Assembly (NCBI GenBank): GCA_019914995.1
Contig: CM034137.1
Span: forward strand, 4,072,155 to 4,136,154
Length of the DNA: 64,000 bases
Reading direction: 5' to 3'
DNA from: Acanthochlamys bracteata
Lineage: Eukaryota > Streptophyta > Magnoliopsida > Pandanales > Velloziaceae
The notes under the pieces are model-generated. The model was not told the origin of the DNA. It searched no databases and saw only the letters and a list, made by a program, of their open reading frames with translations. This document shows, in pieces, positions 24,153 to 37,369 of the stretch; position 1 is the stretch's first letter; every line of letters begins with the position of its first letter. The position numbers and the translations under genes were made by a program.

Positions 24153-25338
24153 GGACAGCAGCTATTAATTCAGAAAAATCAATAATTCACAGAAAAAGGT
24201 ATAAGATTCAGATAATCACTTCAGCACAAGTAGAAGACAAATATTGATTCAATTATCAAGCTCATCACATTTAAAAACAAATTCAAGCTTGAAGCTGGAT
24301 GGTGAGATCGAGTGACTCGAAGCTGCACAGAAGCTCCATCGGCTCATGGGAAGAACACTACCCATCAACAATGTCAGAGCGAAAAATTAGTCAGAAATTT
24401 GGATTAAGTTACTAAAGACACCAAGAAAGAACTTTCTCAGACGAAGAAGTGGGTGCACGAGCGAGCGAAAAATTCAAATTCACACAAACTGCACATAATT
24501 TAACGAAAAACAAATTAATCTAGCTGAGTAAAATTAAGCACCCACAAAAAAATTCAAATGGTTAGAATTCAGAATCCAAAAGGTCCAAGAAGAAAACATT
24601 AACCAGAAGAGCAAGAAGAGAGACAATATAGAGAAAAACAAAAAGAAACATACATAAGCATTCACCGAGACTTTAAACGCCAACTACTTCTAAACAACAT
24701 AGTGAACGAACTCTTAGCAGTTTTTCTTTTTGATTTGTTCACCTTGTCTTCTAGTGATTAGTAACTTAAGTGAGATTGATTGTATGCTCAGACCTATCAT
24801 TTTCTAATGAAAAACTGAAGTTAAGTTCTTCAAAGCACTTGGTGAGAGGACTTGGTAAAGCCTGAGACAAAGTCACTATTCTTGTAATTGAGCTATAGTC
24901 TTGCAGTCGGAGAGACAAGTGTCTAATATGTTGTAGAGATTTGTATCAATAGAAAATCTCTAAAGCAAGTTGCTTAGTGAATCACTTTGTTCTAAAGAAC
25001 TAGTGAATTTTTATCATTCTTGTCAAAGACTAATGTAGCCAAAGAAGTTTGTCGAACCACGTAAACCTTTATGTTGATTCGGCTATACAATCTATTTGAT
25101 TTCCTTTATGTTCTAGAATTTTACTGAAATCACTAATATTTATTTTTGCAAGAGTTATCCTAAATATATCCGACTAGCTTACTACTATCTAGTAATAATA
25201 TCTCTCTATTCAATTTTGAGCTAACCAAAACCGTCATAATTTGCTATCTTACAGCTATCCTTAGGACAAATTGTTAATCCAAAATTTTAGATATCAACTC
25301 AATTCACCCTTCTCTGATTGTAAATGTTATTCTAAAAA
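24153..25338 (+). mobile_element. Sirevirus-like copia LTR, 5'-truncated (left copy)
   Basis: This aligns with 38,110-39,400 in the same orientation over more than 1 kb. Shared anchors include GTGCACGAGCGAGCG (24,455 and 38,426), GAAGCTGCACAGAA and AAGCACTTGGTGAGAGG. The left edge falls abruptly against LRR pseudogene sequence at about 24,152, without the promoter region seen upstream of the right copy. The right edge is followed by a primer-site-like sequence at 25,339. Confidence 0.75.
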
Positions 25339-25360
25339 TTGATATCATAGTAGGTCTCCA
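25339..25360 (+). promoter_or_regulatory. Primer-binding site of the copia element
   Basis: TTGATATCATAGTAGGTCTCC follows the LTR end and resembles the initiator-Met tRNA primer site (TTGGTATCAGAGC...) common in plant copia elements, with several substitutions. It marks the LTR/internal boundary. Confidence 0.6.
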
Positions 25361-27180
25361 ATTTGAAAGTTTAACCACATAGAGGTTGTTAGTCAAACCT
25401 ACATAACCAACTCAAGATGAGAGGAGTTAATTGAATTGTTAGCTAAAAAATTTATTACAATATTTCTAATTGAACATAGTCTAATTTTCTACAAAATAGC
25501 AGCAACACTATAATCGACTAGACGTAAGTAGATTCTCATTTTAGTGTTCTCTGTTTAGTTCAAGTGCAAGCAATATAAAAAAATTATTCAACACACAAAC
25601 ACGTAAGATTTATGTGGTTCGGCAAATAAATTTACCTACGTCCACGGCCACTCTTCGCCAAGAGTGAATTTCACTAATCCTTGTCAAGTTGTTGCAAACC
25701 AAGATAATATATTTAAACCAAACACCATTGCTTTAACCGATTCTCTCTTCGAGATGAACCACCAACATCTACCAGACTCATAAGTTTCTACGGCCCCTAA
25801 CACACAACCCTTAGCCAAGCCTTGTGCAAAGTACGTAGCTTCTTACAAGAATAGCACAACGGAGAAGGTTAGCCAAGCCCATCTCACTGAATTTGTTTGT
25901 TACAAGTAATTTTAAAGCACACCACCTCTCTCAAAAAATTGAATTTAAGTTTAGCAAAATAAGGAGAGGATCAAAACAAATGCCAAAGATGTATATATGT
26001 AAAACTCGGTAGTGAGTTGAAGTGAGTAGATTTTTTCTCTTTCTTTTCTTGTTAAGTTCACTTCTCTTCATTCTTCTTTTATTTATTTTTCTTTCTATAT
26101 TTTCTCTTCTCTTCGCAGCCTGGAATGATTCGGATCTCCTAACAGTAAGAAAATATTTCCGTTGTCTCCCTCGTGTGCCTTCTATAGTGCTGTCAACTTC
26201 TCTTTTACACGCATCTATTCGGATTCCATCGAGTAGTCAATGGTTGGATCTATTCGGATTCCATTCGTCTACTCGATCATCCAACTATCTCTTCAAATCT
26301 CAATTTATTTACTGGTATGACATGATTAGATCTTTTTTTGTAGTATTAAATGAGCTTGCCGGTGATATTCAAATTCTCCCGCGTGTGCTCTTCTTCTTTG
26401 TGTATTTTGTAATATCTTTGCTCTTTATGGTGACTCTCAGCATGGAGACGATGACCTGATCAGATGATTGGAGTGGATTAAGCTCATTCTTCTTAGTTCA
26501 TAGATCAGTTATGTAAGGTTCCTGTCGGGTGTTCATTGGCTCTAAAATAGTTTCAAATCAATTTGCTTGCTGTGAGCTGCAGTGTTTAGACTTATTATCC
26601 AATAAATAATGCTAGTGATTTAAAGTCTATTATCATCTTGATATTTCAGTTAGATTAACTCTGACATGCAGCAAAAGGATGCTTGAATTTCATCTTATGA
26701 ATATTGTATGAAAACTCTTTGTAGAGTGTTCTTCTGTCAACTTCAATATTTACATTATTTAGTGTAGTAGATCTATTTAGCATGTTATTGTGATGTATCG
26801 TTGTAGCAACATAGTCGATAAAGTGTATGTATACTCCTTGTAACTGGATCTTTGGCTTTCTTTGTATGAAGTAGAAATTCAATTTCTATATCCAAATCTG
26901 GCATACTAACAAAATGGTTTTGGTGGCACTTTAGCATTATGTTCTTGACATTCATTTGTTGCGATTTTTTGTTGTACTTGATGTGAATTATAGTAGATAT
27001 GATGTTCAATATGTCGTCAATATTTGGCTTCAAATGGATGAGAAAATCTTGATCAAACTTATTCTGAAAATGAGCTTCAGTGTTGTCTAATTTTATGCAA
27101 TACATATTTTTGAATTTTCTTCCAATATTGCATGAATTTTCTGAGCTTCTATAGATCATGATTTGGTGAACTCTTTACTC
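25361..27180. other. Repeat-derived sequence between two retrotransposons
   Basis: 25,580-25,670 contains ACGTAAGATTTATGTGGTTCGGC and CTACGTCCACGGCCACTC, motifs widespread in plant LTR elements, so part of this is probably another LTR remnant. 26,020-26,130 is a pyrimidine tract. 26,640-27,180 has two minus-strand ORFs of 75 and 124 residues without a recognisable domain. No functional gene is supported. Confidence 0.4.
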
Positions 27181-27720
27181 AGTATTGGTGTGTGCATGTT
27201 GTGCTAGTTCTGTGTTACACATCCTATATCAGGCAGCAAGACAAGGCCTAGAAGAGCTACATATGCCACAAACACAAAGCATGATAATTGCCTTGGATGC
27301 AATCTGTAGAATGTTGGAATATTGCATCGAGTGCATCTGATGGATCAGTAGAACCTTCTGTTCTAAGTGCTGAAGTGTCTTTGATTTTGGCTAAACTTAT
27401 TAGAGTTGGAGAAAGAGTTGGATACCAGAGAGACACCGTCAATTGGAGTCTACTAGATTTATTTTGATTTTCTTGTTAAGAGTTAAGTTACTTGTTTAAT
27501 TAGAATTCATTAACAGTAGGAGTGTTTTAGTTGGACTCTTGCTCAACAGCAAGGCCTATTTATAGATGTTGGCCACTTAGAGTTGGCAGGGAGTTTTTTT
27601 TAATTATTTCAATCTCCAAGTTCAGCTATTTTCATTTTGTTCAATCTTATTCTCACTTGTTCGTCTTCTTTTCTTTACCTTATGTCCAAATTTTATCAAT
27701 TGGTATCAAGAGACGGCGAT

Positions 27721-29407
27721 CCTATGGATCTCTCTACTTCTGCTAGACCAGATACTCCACAATCACCAGCTTCTACACCATTAGTAGAGCCAGGAAATTT
27801 TTATGCAATAACCATTAACGCCAATCTCTAAAATTCGGAGCCCAAGAGAAGTGAATTGGCAAGAATAATACTTTGCGTTGACAACTAACTTCACAATGGT
27901 GCTTGCTCAGATAAACGAAGACAGCCGAGATGCGTCAACTCATGAAAGAGTTGGTGTGAAACCGCAATGACACCTTGAACCACACAACAGCTACAAACAC
28001 CAAAACTACTAATCCCACCCTTACCCTCCCATATTGTTCATCATAGCCACCAATTCTTCCACCTATCACCACCACCTCTGAACAACCACCCAGCCACAAC
28101 AACGTCTACAACCAAAACCATAACCAACCCATACTTCCTAATACCCACTTACCTAACTTGCATAGCAATTCTAACACTAGCAACATAAGTATGCCTTCCA
28201 GACAGCCTGCTATGTTAACAGTTTCTCCTAGACATGAAACCTTACTTCCAGCAAACAATATTACAGACATTAATAAAGCCTTCAAAACCTCCTCCCAAGC
28301 CAACAACCAGACTGCTGCACATGTCGGCTACAACCTTGCTGCAAAGCAAAATCATCCAAATCAAGGTTACTTAGGCCATCAAGATAATCATCAATACGTT
28401 CATCGAGATCGTCACAAGTTTCCTAATTTTGATGGGTCTAATGTCAACGAACGGTTGTATGCAGCAGACAAATATTTAAATACTACAAGACTTTACCAGA
28501 GGATCGCATCTCTATTGTTGCAATGTATTTTCAGGATGAGGCTAATATGTGGTACCAAAACTTCGAGAGGGATAGGCCTCACCACTCTTGGGATGAATTG
28601 AAGGAAGCCTTGGTGCAGCATTTTGGTCCAACAGCCTTTGGACATCCGAGCTTTGCATTGAAACAACTTGTATAAACCAGTTCTATGCTGGAATATCAAG
28701 TTGCTTTTGAAGACTTACTAGCTCGTCTACCTTATGCTTCAGAGGTAGATCTTATAGGTAATTTTTGTGGAGGTTTATCCAAGAGAATATCGCTGGATGT
28801 CATGGCTAGCCAACCTACAACGTTGCAAGATGCTTATAAACTGGCGAGGATCTTTGAGCAGAAAGCTTCTTTAAGCCAACCAACTACGCGTACTGGAAAA
28901 TTCCAGTCGTCTCGCATCACATTCCAGCAGCCCACTCATACCCTTCCAGGATCAGTCAGAGAGGACTCACATACATCTACTAGCAGTGGGATACAGCGGC
29001 GACCCTCTAATCTGTCCGTATCTCAGATTAACGCAAGGCGTGCTCAAGGTCTTTGTTTCTATTGTGATGATAAATATGAGAGAGGTCATAGGTCCGCCTC
29101 TAAATTATATGCCATTACAGTATATGAGGTTGTCGGAAATGGTGAGGAATTGATATACATTGAAGAAACAGATGACTGCACCGACAATGCAACTCTGTCA
29201 CTAAGTGCTATCCATGGTCTTGTTGGACCACAAACTATACGAGTTGTAGGAAAAATCAAAAGACACGAAATCTTCATCCTTATTGATTCGGGTAGTACAC
29301 ATAACTTCTTATCTGTCCGTTTAGCTAAGCAACTACAACTCACCTCTAAAAAGGTTAGATCCTCAAAGTGGAGCTCGCGAATGGCAGCCCACACTCCATT
29401 GAGATAA
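27721..29407 (+). pseudogene. Ty3/gypsy gag and protease, broken
   Basis: The start is the ATG at 27,721 (MDLSTSARPDTPQSP...), quickly stopped by a TAA near 27,830. Gag core resumes across frameshifts at 28,400-28,870 and includes LARLPYASEVDL and MASQPTTLQDAYKLA. The nucleocapsid knuckle is at 29,050 and the aspartic protease motif DSGSTH at about 29,285. A shift near 29,360 moves the sequence into the next frame. The polyprotein cannot be made. Confidence 0.8.
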
Positions 29408-29724
29408 TGTATAGCAATATTCCTCTTTCAATACAAGGAATTAACTTGCACGTAGATGCATATCCATTCTCATTTGGAGGAATAGATTTAATCCTTGGTA
29501 TACAATGGCTTGAGAGTTTAGAGCCAGTAATTTCAGATTGGAAGACTTCAGAAATGCGTTTCTCCTTATCTGGCCATGATGTTGTCCTTCAAGGCATAAG
29601 GGAAGGTGGAGTGTCCAGACTTACAAGTCTGAGTCGAAATTCCACACTCTGTTCAGTTCGTTTAATGGCTGTCGAGGAGTCTACTTCAACCAGCAATCCA
29701 CTGCCAATAAAGCTGCAATAACTA

Positions 29725-31411
29725 TTGGACCAGCACACATCCATCCTTCGGCCAGTCCTTGGAATGCCTCCTGAACGCTCTTTGGATCATGGAATACCAC
29801 TCATTCCAGGTTCAACACCCGCCAATGTAAGACCTTATAGGTACCTATATATTCAAAAGGCGGAAATCGAAAGAACGGCCAAGAAAATGCTTACACAAGG
29901 CATCATAAAATCAAGTACGTCCACTTTCTCTTCTCCTGTACTTTTGGTTAAAAAGAAAGATGGTACTTGAAAATTTTGTGTGGATTATCGAGCCTTAAAC
30001 ACTATCAAGGATAAGTTTTCGATCCCTGTTATTGATGAACTCCTTGATGAATTACATGGAGCTCGATACTTTTCCAAATTGGATTTAAAATCAGGCTACC
30101 ACCAAATAAGAGTAAAACAGGAAGACACTAATAAGACAGCTTTCCGTACACATGATGGTCACTATGAACTTTTAGTGATGCCATTTGGGCTCACAAACAC
30201 ACTTGCTACTTTTGAAGCACTTATGAATGATGTGTTTAGACTATTTTTTAGAAGATTTGTCCTTGTATTCTTTGATGACATACTAGTGTATAGTCCTTCC
30301 TGGTAAGAGCACTTAGCACACCTAGATAAGGTGTTCTCTGTCCTGTAGAAACATAGCCTGTATGCAAATCAATCAAAGTGCCAATTCGAGTGCGACATTC
30401 TAGAATATCTGGGACGTGTAGTTTTAGATAAGGTTATCTTAGCTGATCCTATAAAAATTAAAGCTATGGTTGACTGGCCAGTTCCTACTTCAAAGACAGC
30501 ACTATGAGGATTTCTAGGTCTCACCGGGTATTATCGTAGATTTGTGAAGGGCTATGGTCAGCTAGCTGCACCTTTGACATCTTTACTAAAGAAAGAAAAG
30601 TTTCAATGGACCAATGAGGCTGAGGGACAACTCCTTAAGACTGCAATGACAAAGATGCCAGTTTTGATTGCTCCTGATTTTTCTAAGCAATTCGTAGTGG
30701 TGACAGATGCTTCCAACAGAGGTATAGGTGCTGTTCTTTCTCAAGATAACCGGCCTATTGCATTTTTCAGCAAGACTTTATCGCCTACAGTAGCTGCAAA
30801 ATCCACCTATGAGAAGGAACTTTTAGCTCTAGTCCTAACAGTGCAGAAATGGAGACCATACCTCTTGGGGACTCGGTTTGTGATTGAAACAGGCCATCTT
30901 AGTCTTAAATATTTGTTGGAGCAACGACTTAGTTCACCTGAGCAACATAAATGATTACTCAAATTGATGGGATATGATTATCAAATTGTCCATAGAGTTG
31001 AGAAGGAGAACATTGTTGCAGATGCCTTGTCCAGAAATCATCTTACCTCTTGTGCAGCCATTTCATCATTGCAAGCGTCCTTTTAGGAGGATTTACGTCA
31101 ATCTCTTAAGTCTGACAAAGATACCCAGCAACACATAGTTGAGGCTGAAGCTGGTTCAAGCTCAGGTTTTTCTGTATCCCAAGGGTTCTTACTTTACAAA
31201 GGCGCCTATGGATTCCGAAAGATCAAGTCTTGCGTAGGCAGATTTTGTTTGATGCCCATAATTCAGCTACTGGTGGACATGGGGGTCAATTCAGGACATT
31301 TAAACGGATTGCTCAACAATTTTTTTGGCCAGGGCTATCTAAGGACGTGCATCGTTATATAAGAGATTGCGTGATACGTGCTCGTGCAAGTAGATTTATT
31401 TTGTTGGTAAA
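29725..31411 (+). pseudogene. Ty3/gypsy reverse transcriptase-RNase H-integrase start, broken
   Basis: One frame runs from 29,725 to about 31,090, interrupted by single stop codons. They stand where relatives have Trp (29,968), Glu (30,304), Gln (30,346), Arg (30,505) and other sense codons; several fit C-to-T or G-to-A changes. RT motifs, the FDDI catalytic box, the RNase H Asp (TDAS) and ENIVADALSR are all readable. The integrase zinc finger follows in another frame at 31,230-31,380, ending without its second CxxC. Confidence 0.85.
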
Positions 31412-31789
31412 GAAATCATGATCAAAGTGAATCTACATTATGACCAAATCTATTTCTGAAATCTATAAGATGATCATTTTCTCTCGGATCAGAATCAATA
31501 GCAATCTAGTCGGTTGTTCTTCGTGAAACTTCTCTGTTATGCTTTACTTAGCACATATACTCTGCTCTGATCGATCTGTTCTGTTCTGCTGTTTCAACAC
31601 TTAACCAATTTTTTGTTGCGCTTGATATAGAATATCTTATAAAGCAGCTGGCTAGAATATAACTATTTAGTATGAAAATTTTATATTTTCAATTATGCAC
31701 GACTTAGTTTAAACCACTGGTCGAACTAACTCATAAACTATAATTTTTAATATTTGTTATCATCAAAATCAACCTTAGGATTTTAACAG
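31412..31789. other. Leader-like sequence before the copia gag remnant
   Basis: Non-coding. The stretch 31,728-31,776 (CATAAACTATAATTTTTAAT, then TTATCATCAAAATC) is similar to the reverse complement of 37,393-37,435, an inverted match near both ends of the copia internal region. Confidence 0.5.
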
Positions 31790-34700
31790 ATGTAAAATAT
31801 CGTAATAGCTAATATTGTTCCTGTAGCATTTGAAAGTAGATTGGCCAATTAACCACCTATCTTTGTCGGGACAAATTATGGATACTACAAAACAATAATT
31901 TTCATTCAAACTCAAGACTTCATGCTTACGCAATGGACCAATCACACTTATGAAATAAGCCAAATGGAAGAACTATTCGAAACATAAGCTCAATTGACAA
32001 ATGAGGACAACAGATTCATATCTCTCAACCACAAAGCAAAGAACATTTTATATTGTTCACTTGATTCCGACGAATTTAATATAATTAGTGCTTATAGCAA
32101 TACTAACGGAATATGGGACCAACTTGATGTAATAAATGAAGCCACATCGCAAGTGAAAGAAACTAGAGTAAGTATATCGATGAATATTGATGCAAAAATA
32201 ATAAAGGTGAGACCATAACTCAATATATATACTAGATTCACTAACATTATTAATAAAAAATATAAGAAGGAACTTCAGACTAGAAGAGCTCAATTAGAAA
32301 ATAGTAATAGCTGTACTGCCAACCTTCAGATCCAAGCTCGATGCAATTGAAGAAAATCCGAATTTTTTACTAATGACATTAGACGAGGTGATCGATAAAC
32401 TGATGGCGAAAATGCTTTCATTGAAAAAGACAGACAAATAACTAAAGAGAATTGTATTAAAAATAAGTGAACTCTCCTCTGAAAATAAAGATGAAATTAC
32501 AGTGCTAACAAAAACATTATGAACTTTGTTAGAAAAACAAGTTTAGAAGGAGAAGAGGTTACAGAAAAAACAATCATGGACAAGAATAACATGACAACAG
32601 CTTCTACCACTATAAAAAACCTGGTCAAAAATAAATGCCCTCTGATAAAGAAATCTAAAAAAAAGATATGAAGGAAGAAAAATAGCAACCTAAAGTGCTG
32701 AGGATGAAAAGTTAGCAAAAGAAAGACAAACTGAGCCCGACAAATCTGAATAAGTCAACCTTTGCTTAATGGCAAATTTTGATGAATCTAATGAGGTAAG
32801 CTCAACTAAATGTGACGACTCCAATGAAGAATTGCAAGAAGTATTTGATGAATGGAATGCTAAATACATAGATGCTAAGGGCACAGTAATACTATGGAAG
32901 TATGCATGCATTATCTTAAGAAAGCAAATGAATATATAAATAAGAAAGAACACATCTTGAACGTACTTAAGAAGATAAAACTGCTACTATTAAAGATACC
33001 TTACATGCTAATTATGACCACATGAATGCCCAATTATATGTATTGCATACTGAGAATAAAAGTTTGCTACAATTAAACGAGAAGCTATGCGCCAAGCTGG
33101 CTGAATATGCAATTGATAAGTTGATTAGTGATCGTGATATTACAAGCTCCTTCTCAACTTGATATCTGATTGAAAAAATTGCTAATTTGAAAAGTTGAAT
33201 GAAGCACTAAGTCAATAAGTGCAAATGTTAACATGTCCATCCATCTGAGATTTCAGGCCCTTTCTAGATAACTATAATGAACTAATGGGAAAGGTAAACA
33301 AAGTACATGATGAAAATTTGAGACTGATGATTGAAATGAGACTTTGAAAACCAATGTGCAAAACCAAAGATGTAAGAGCAAGACTTGCATGCTTCGTTAG
33401 CTAGATTTGTAAAAGATAAAGACAGTCTTTATGTAATGCTAGAGGTTAAATGCATACAAGAGCCAATTCCAAATGCATACAAGACATTACATAAGCAATT
33501 ATTAAAGGGTACAAACACTCATTCAACTAGTCACAAGAGCCATAAAAGTGTAAGTATTCCCTTATCAAGCACGTAGAAATTCAGAAATATATTTACAACA
33601 TCCTTAGCTCTATTTAGCAACTGTTTCACTGTATCAGAAAGGGACATTGTATAAATTCATTCTGTATAAAAAAAGTGCCAATAAATAAATATCGTTTGAG
33701 TCCCAAAAGATACTACTAGCAAAAGCAAGGAAGAAGAAGAAGAAAGCAGAAAAGAAGAAGAAGAAAGCAGAAAAGAAGAAGAGCAGATTGTACGTGGACA
33801 GCAATTGCTCCAGGCACATGATTAGAAATGAAAAAGGCTTCACACACCTACAAAAGCACTATGGTGATAATGTTATCCTTGGAGACAATAACAAATATAG
33901 AATAACAAGTACCGGCAAAATTAGTAATCCGTCATCTTCGCATTGAAAATGTCGTGCACATTTAAACTTTAATACTCACTATTGCTTCATTATCAACCAG
34001 GCATAGGATAAGAAGTACTGAAGAAAGAAAGGAAGGTAATCTATACATATTATATATTGATAATTTCCTAACCATAAAAAGTATTTTTTGTTACAAGCTA
34101 ACGGGAAAGTAGCTGGCTCTTGTATAGAAGGCTCGGACACTTCAGAAACTAAATCTGGTCAAAGGTCTACTTAAAGTAAAGTGCAGTCTAGACAGATGCT
34201 TGTATAAAAGATAAGCAGATAAAGTCTTTGTTCAAACCCAAACATTACTACAAGCAAACCACCGCAATTGGTACATATGGACTTATTTGGTCCCTCACGG
34301 CTTAAAACTACTGGTTTATAATTGTTGATGATTACTTTCGGTTCCGGTGAGTGTTCTATATTGCATACTAAAAATGGTGCTCTGAAAGTATTCACAAGCT
34401 GTTCCAATAAGGTCCAAAATGAATTTGATTTTAAAATCACCTCTATACGAAGTAATCATGGAAAAGAATTTCAAAAATTTTTGCTTTAATGAATTTTATG
34501 ATGCAAATAATTTCATAATTCCTGAGCACATAGAACTCCTCACAAAATAGTGTTATTGAAAAAAAAAAATAGGGTGCTCGAGGAAATAGCTAGAATCAAT
34601 ATGAACAAAATTTGCCTAAGTATTTCTAGACGGAAGTCATTAACGCAGCATGTCATATAATCAATCGTACGTTCAAAAGACCCATCCTTAAGAAAACTCC

Positions 34701-36415
34701 CTACGAAATTTTAGAAGGAAGAAAGCATATATATTGCATACTTTAAAACCTTTGGGTGCAAGTGTTTTATACTTAAAACAGTAATAACCTTAGAAAATTT
34801 GATGTTAAGAGTGATGATGGTAATTTTTTTTTTTGGATGTTCCTATAACCCAAAACCATTACAGAGGTTTTAATAAAAGAATTATAATTGTTGAAGAATT
34901 TGTCCATATAACATTTGATGAAACTAACAACGGGTCGAGGAAAAAATTAGATACAGATGTAAGTTTAGAAGTAGAAGTGGAATTCTACCATCCACCAGAG
35001 GAACAACAAGGTTCTTCTCTGTTGAACAACTTGATCCACCTAAAAATGATAGAATAGTTCCCAAATCATTCTTGCACAGTCCAATCATCTATAAGAAAAT
35101 ATTATAGATAATGTAAAATGCAGGTATAATATTAGATCTCAATTTAGGAACAATTTTATGGAACACTTAGATTTTGTATCAAACATTGACCCCAACTGTG
35201 TTTTTGATACTCTCAAAGATTCAGAGATTATTACTATGCAAGAGGAAAATCAATTTGGGCATAATAATATTTAGGACCTACTTAAGAAACCAATAAATAA
35301 ATCTATCATAGGAACTACATGGGTATTTAGAAATAAAATAGATGAAAAATGCAATATCTTTAAAAACAAACCTAAGTTGGTGGCTAAAATGTACAACTAG
35401 GAAGAAGGCATTGCCTTTTGATGAAACCTATACACCTATCCGCCTTGAAACTATCCAAATACAACTTGCATTTGCATGCCATAAATATTTCAAACTTTTT
35501 CAGATGGATGTCAGAAATGCCTTTCTAAATACCTTTTTAAACAAGTAGTTCACGTTGAGCAACCCCAAACTTTGGAAATACTGATTGTTCACAACAATAT
35601 TTTAGGCTAAATAAGGTACTCTATGGCCTCAAGTAATCTCCTAGAGCTTGTTATGGATGCCTAAGTACTTTCTCAATTGAAAAATAATTTTGCCTTGGTA
35701 AAATTGATTCAACCTTATTTACTCTACATAATGAAAATGAAATATTGGTTGTGCAAATTTATATTGACGATATAATTTTTTGTGCGACTAATGAAAGGAT
35801 GTGTAAAAAAATTTTCTAAACTAATGTAGGAAGAACTCGAAATGAGTGGGAGATTTTCTTAGACTGTAAATAATGCAACTTAAGAATAGCATTTTTATCA
35901 ACCAAAACAAGCACTTCAAAAAATTGATCAAAAAATATAATATGGAAGGCAACAAGGAGATAAGTACCAATGTCTATTTCATGCAAAGTCGACAAAGACA
36001 TTGGAGGTATGATCGGATCTCTTTTATACTTGACAGCTAATAGGCCAGACTTTTAATTTAGTGTATACTTGTATGCAAGATTTCAAAGTGTCTCTAAAAA
36101 ATCTCACTTGAGTGCAGCTAAAAGAATTCTTAGATAGTAAAAAGGAACAAAAGAATTGCTTTTTTTTCCAAAAGAATGTGAATTCAATCAATATGCTTAT
36201 GCTGATTTTGGTGGATGTAAGTATGATGGAAAAAGCACATGTGGCTATTGTCAACATCTGTGAGGTAATGATATAGCATATAATTAAAGCATTTAAGTCT
36301 ACATCAAACATCTGCCATATCCTTCATAATTAGTAGAATTTTCCAACTGAAACAAGTACCAGTGGATGCCCATGCAGAGGTTGAGGCAGCTAATAATGTA
36401 ATTCGATTGCACAAA
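31790..36415 (+). pseudogene. Sirevirus-like copia gag-pol, heavily decayed
   Basis: Plus-strand remnants in order: gag (HKAKNILYCSLDSDEFN, IWDQLDVINEATSQVKETR), a long gag C-terminal part (CLMANFDESNEVSSTKCDD), protease (WYVDSNCSRHM, where relatives have DSG), integrase (LVHMDLFGPSRLKTTG; IRSNHGKEFQ), reverse transcriptase (DETYTPIRLETIQ, LFQMDVRNAFLN, YIDDIIF at about 35,765) and RNase H (MIGSLLYLTANRPDF, HLSAAKRILR, YADFGGCKYDGKSTCG). Stops and frameshifts are frequent. The long gag and the extra region after RNase H suggest the Sirevirus lineage; that is inference. Confidence 0.82.
33724..33786. repeat. GAAGAAG purine minisatellite
   Basis: A 21-bp unit, roughly GAAGAAGAAGAAAGCAGAAAA, is repeated about two and a half times between the copia gag and protease remnants. 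It encodes Lys/Glu runs in the gag frame. Confidence 0.7.
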
Positions 36416-36422
36416 AATCTGT

Positions 36423-36990
36423 AAGTGGGCCCATGGCGGCATTGCGAAGACAAGAGGAACAAAGTCAGTCATCTAAGCCACCAACTGACCTTGCAACAGT
36501 GCTAGAGCATCTGAAATAGGGATTTCAAACCATTCAGCCTGCTTTATTGGACCAGACAGAAGAGCTCAAGTGATTCAATCTATAACTAGGACAGATAAGA
36601 AATGCATTGTGTTAAACAGCTCCAGCTGCAACAAAAGCTCCTAATCCAAAGCCAACCCCCACTACAACAAAGTCTAGGAATGAATTATTCCTACAGAAGG
36701 CACCTCCTCATGATAATTCAGTACCTCCCAACCCAATAGAAGAAATTGAGCCTCTAGTAACTGAGCCCCCAGTGAGTGAATATCCTACTGATACAAAAGC
36801 AACTAATGTGCCACTGAAACAAGAGTCCTAAGAAGAGCCAGTAGCAAAAAACAACAGATGAAGACGAACTGGCTAGAAAAAAGAGATACCTAAACAGCCA
36901 TTAGAACAGCAACCTGCCCATCCTGCTAAGCCAAAACGTCAGAAACACAAAACTGCTAAACCAACTCCCCCAGCTTATCCAAAATGAGGA
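36423..36990 (+). pseudogene. Extra ORF downstream of copia pol (env-like position), broken
   Basis: A readable frame, starting at an ATG near 36,432, contains MAALRRQEEQSQSSKPPTDL, LEHLK, FQTIQPALLDQTEELK and a Pro/Thr-rich tail (PKPTPTTTKSRNE; PPNPIEEIEPLVTEPP) with about nine stops. It lies after RNase H and before the 3' LTR, where some Sireviruses carry an additional ORF. No membrane segment is seen and I do not assign a function. Confidence 0.5.
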
Positions 36991-37369
36991 AGAAGATCTT
37001 ATAGTTCTTTCTCAATCTGCTTACCAAACTAGAACATAAGAAACCTTAATTAACCTCCTGCTTGTAACTTCTATACGCATAAAAACCAACCTTTAATCAA
37101 TCGTGGTCATTTAATTTCTGCTTGGACTATCTGGTTAATATTGCATTTATTGTCCTTTTTTTCGTTTTGCTAGCTGGAATCCTTGCTTTTGGAGTTTTGT
37201 TTTTTAGATTGCACATATTTGAACTCCTTGAGTTTATTTAATACTGAACATGCTTTCTTTGAAATGATAAGTCCTAAATATAGTGATTGTGAATTATGAA
37301 TATGCCTGCATATAATATGGTTATGTGTTTGTCAATGGCAATGCTGCCACACGCCCCCCCTCCCCGACT

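Larger units (their letters stand above)
27187..31411 (+). mobile_element. Truncated Ty3/gypsy retrotransposon
   Basis: The 5' LTR ends near 27,698 (start uncertain) and contains a TATA box CTATTTATAG (27,556). A primer site TGGTATCAAGAGA follows at 27,701. In order come gag (KFPNFDGSNVNERLY, then MYFQDEANMWYQNF, with a frameshift), a damaged zinc knuckle (CFYCDDKYERGH, last Cys lost), protease (LIDSGSTHNFLS), reverse transcriptase ([34 protein letters not shown]), RNase H (VVTDASNRGIGAVL, STYEKELLAL) and the start of the integrase zinc finger (HNSATGGHGGQF, FFWPGLSKDVH). The element stops at about 31,411: the integrase core, polypurine tract and 3' LTR are missing. It lies within the span between the two copia LTRs, so it probably inserted into that element. 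Confidence 0.88.

Noticed and set aside
26022-26459. 145-residue hydrophobic ORF
   Set aside because: Starts in a pyrimidine tract that yields Phe/Leu/Ser runs; membrane-like character is compositional.
26785-27159. Minus-strand 124-residue ORF
   Set aside because: No recognisable domain and placed among retrotransposon remnants; left unassigned.
33634-33843. Minus-strand ORF with Phe runs
   Set aside because: Antisense of the GAAGAAG minisatellite.
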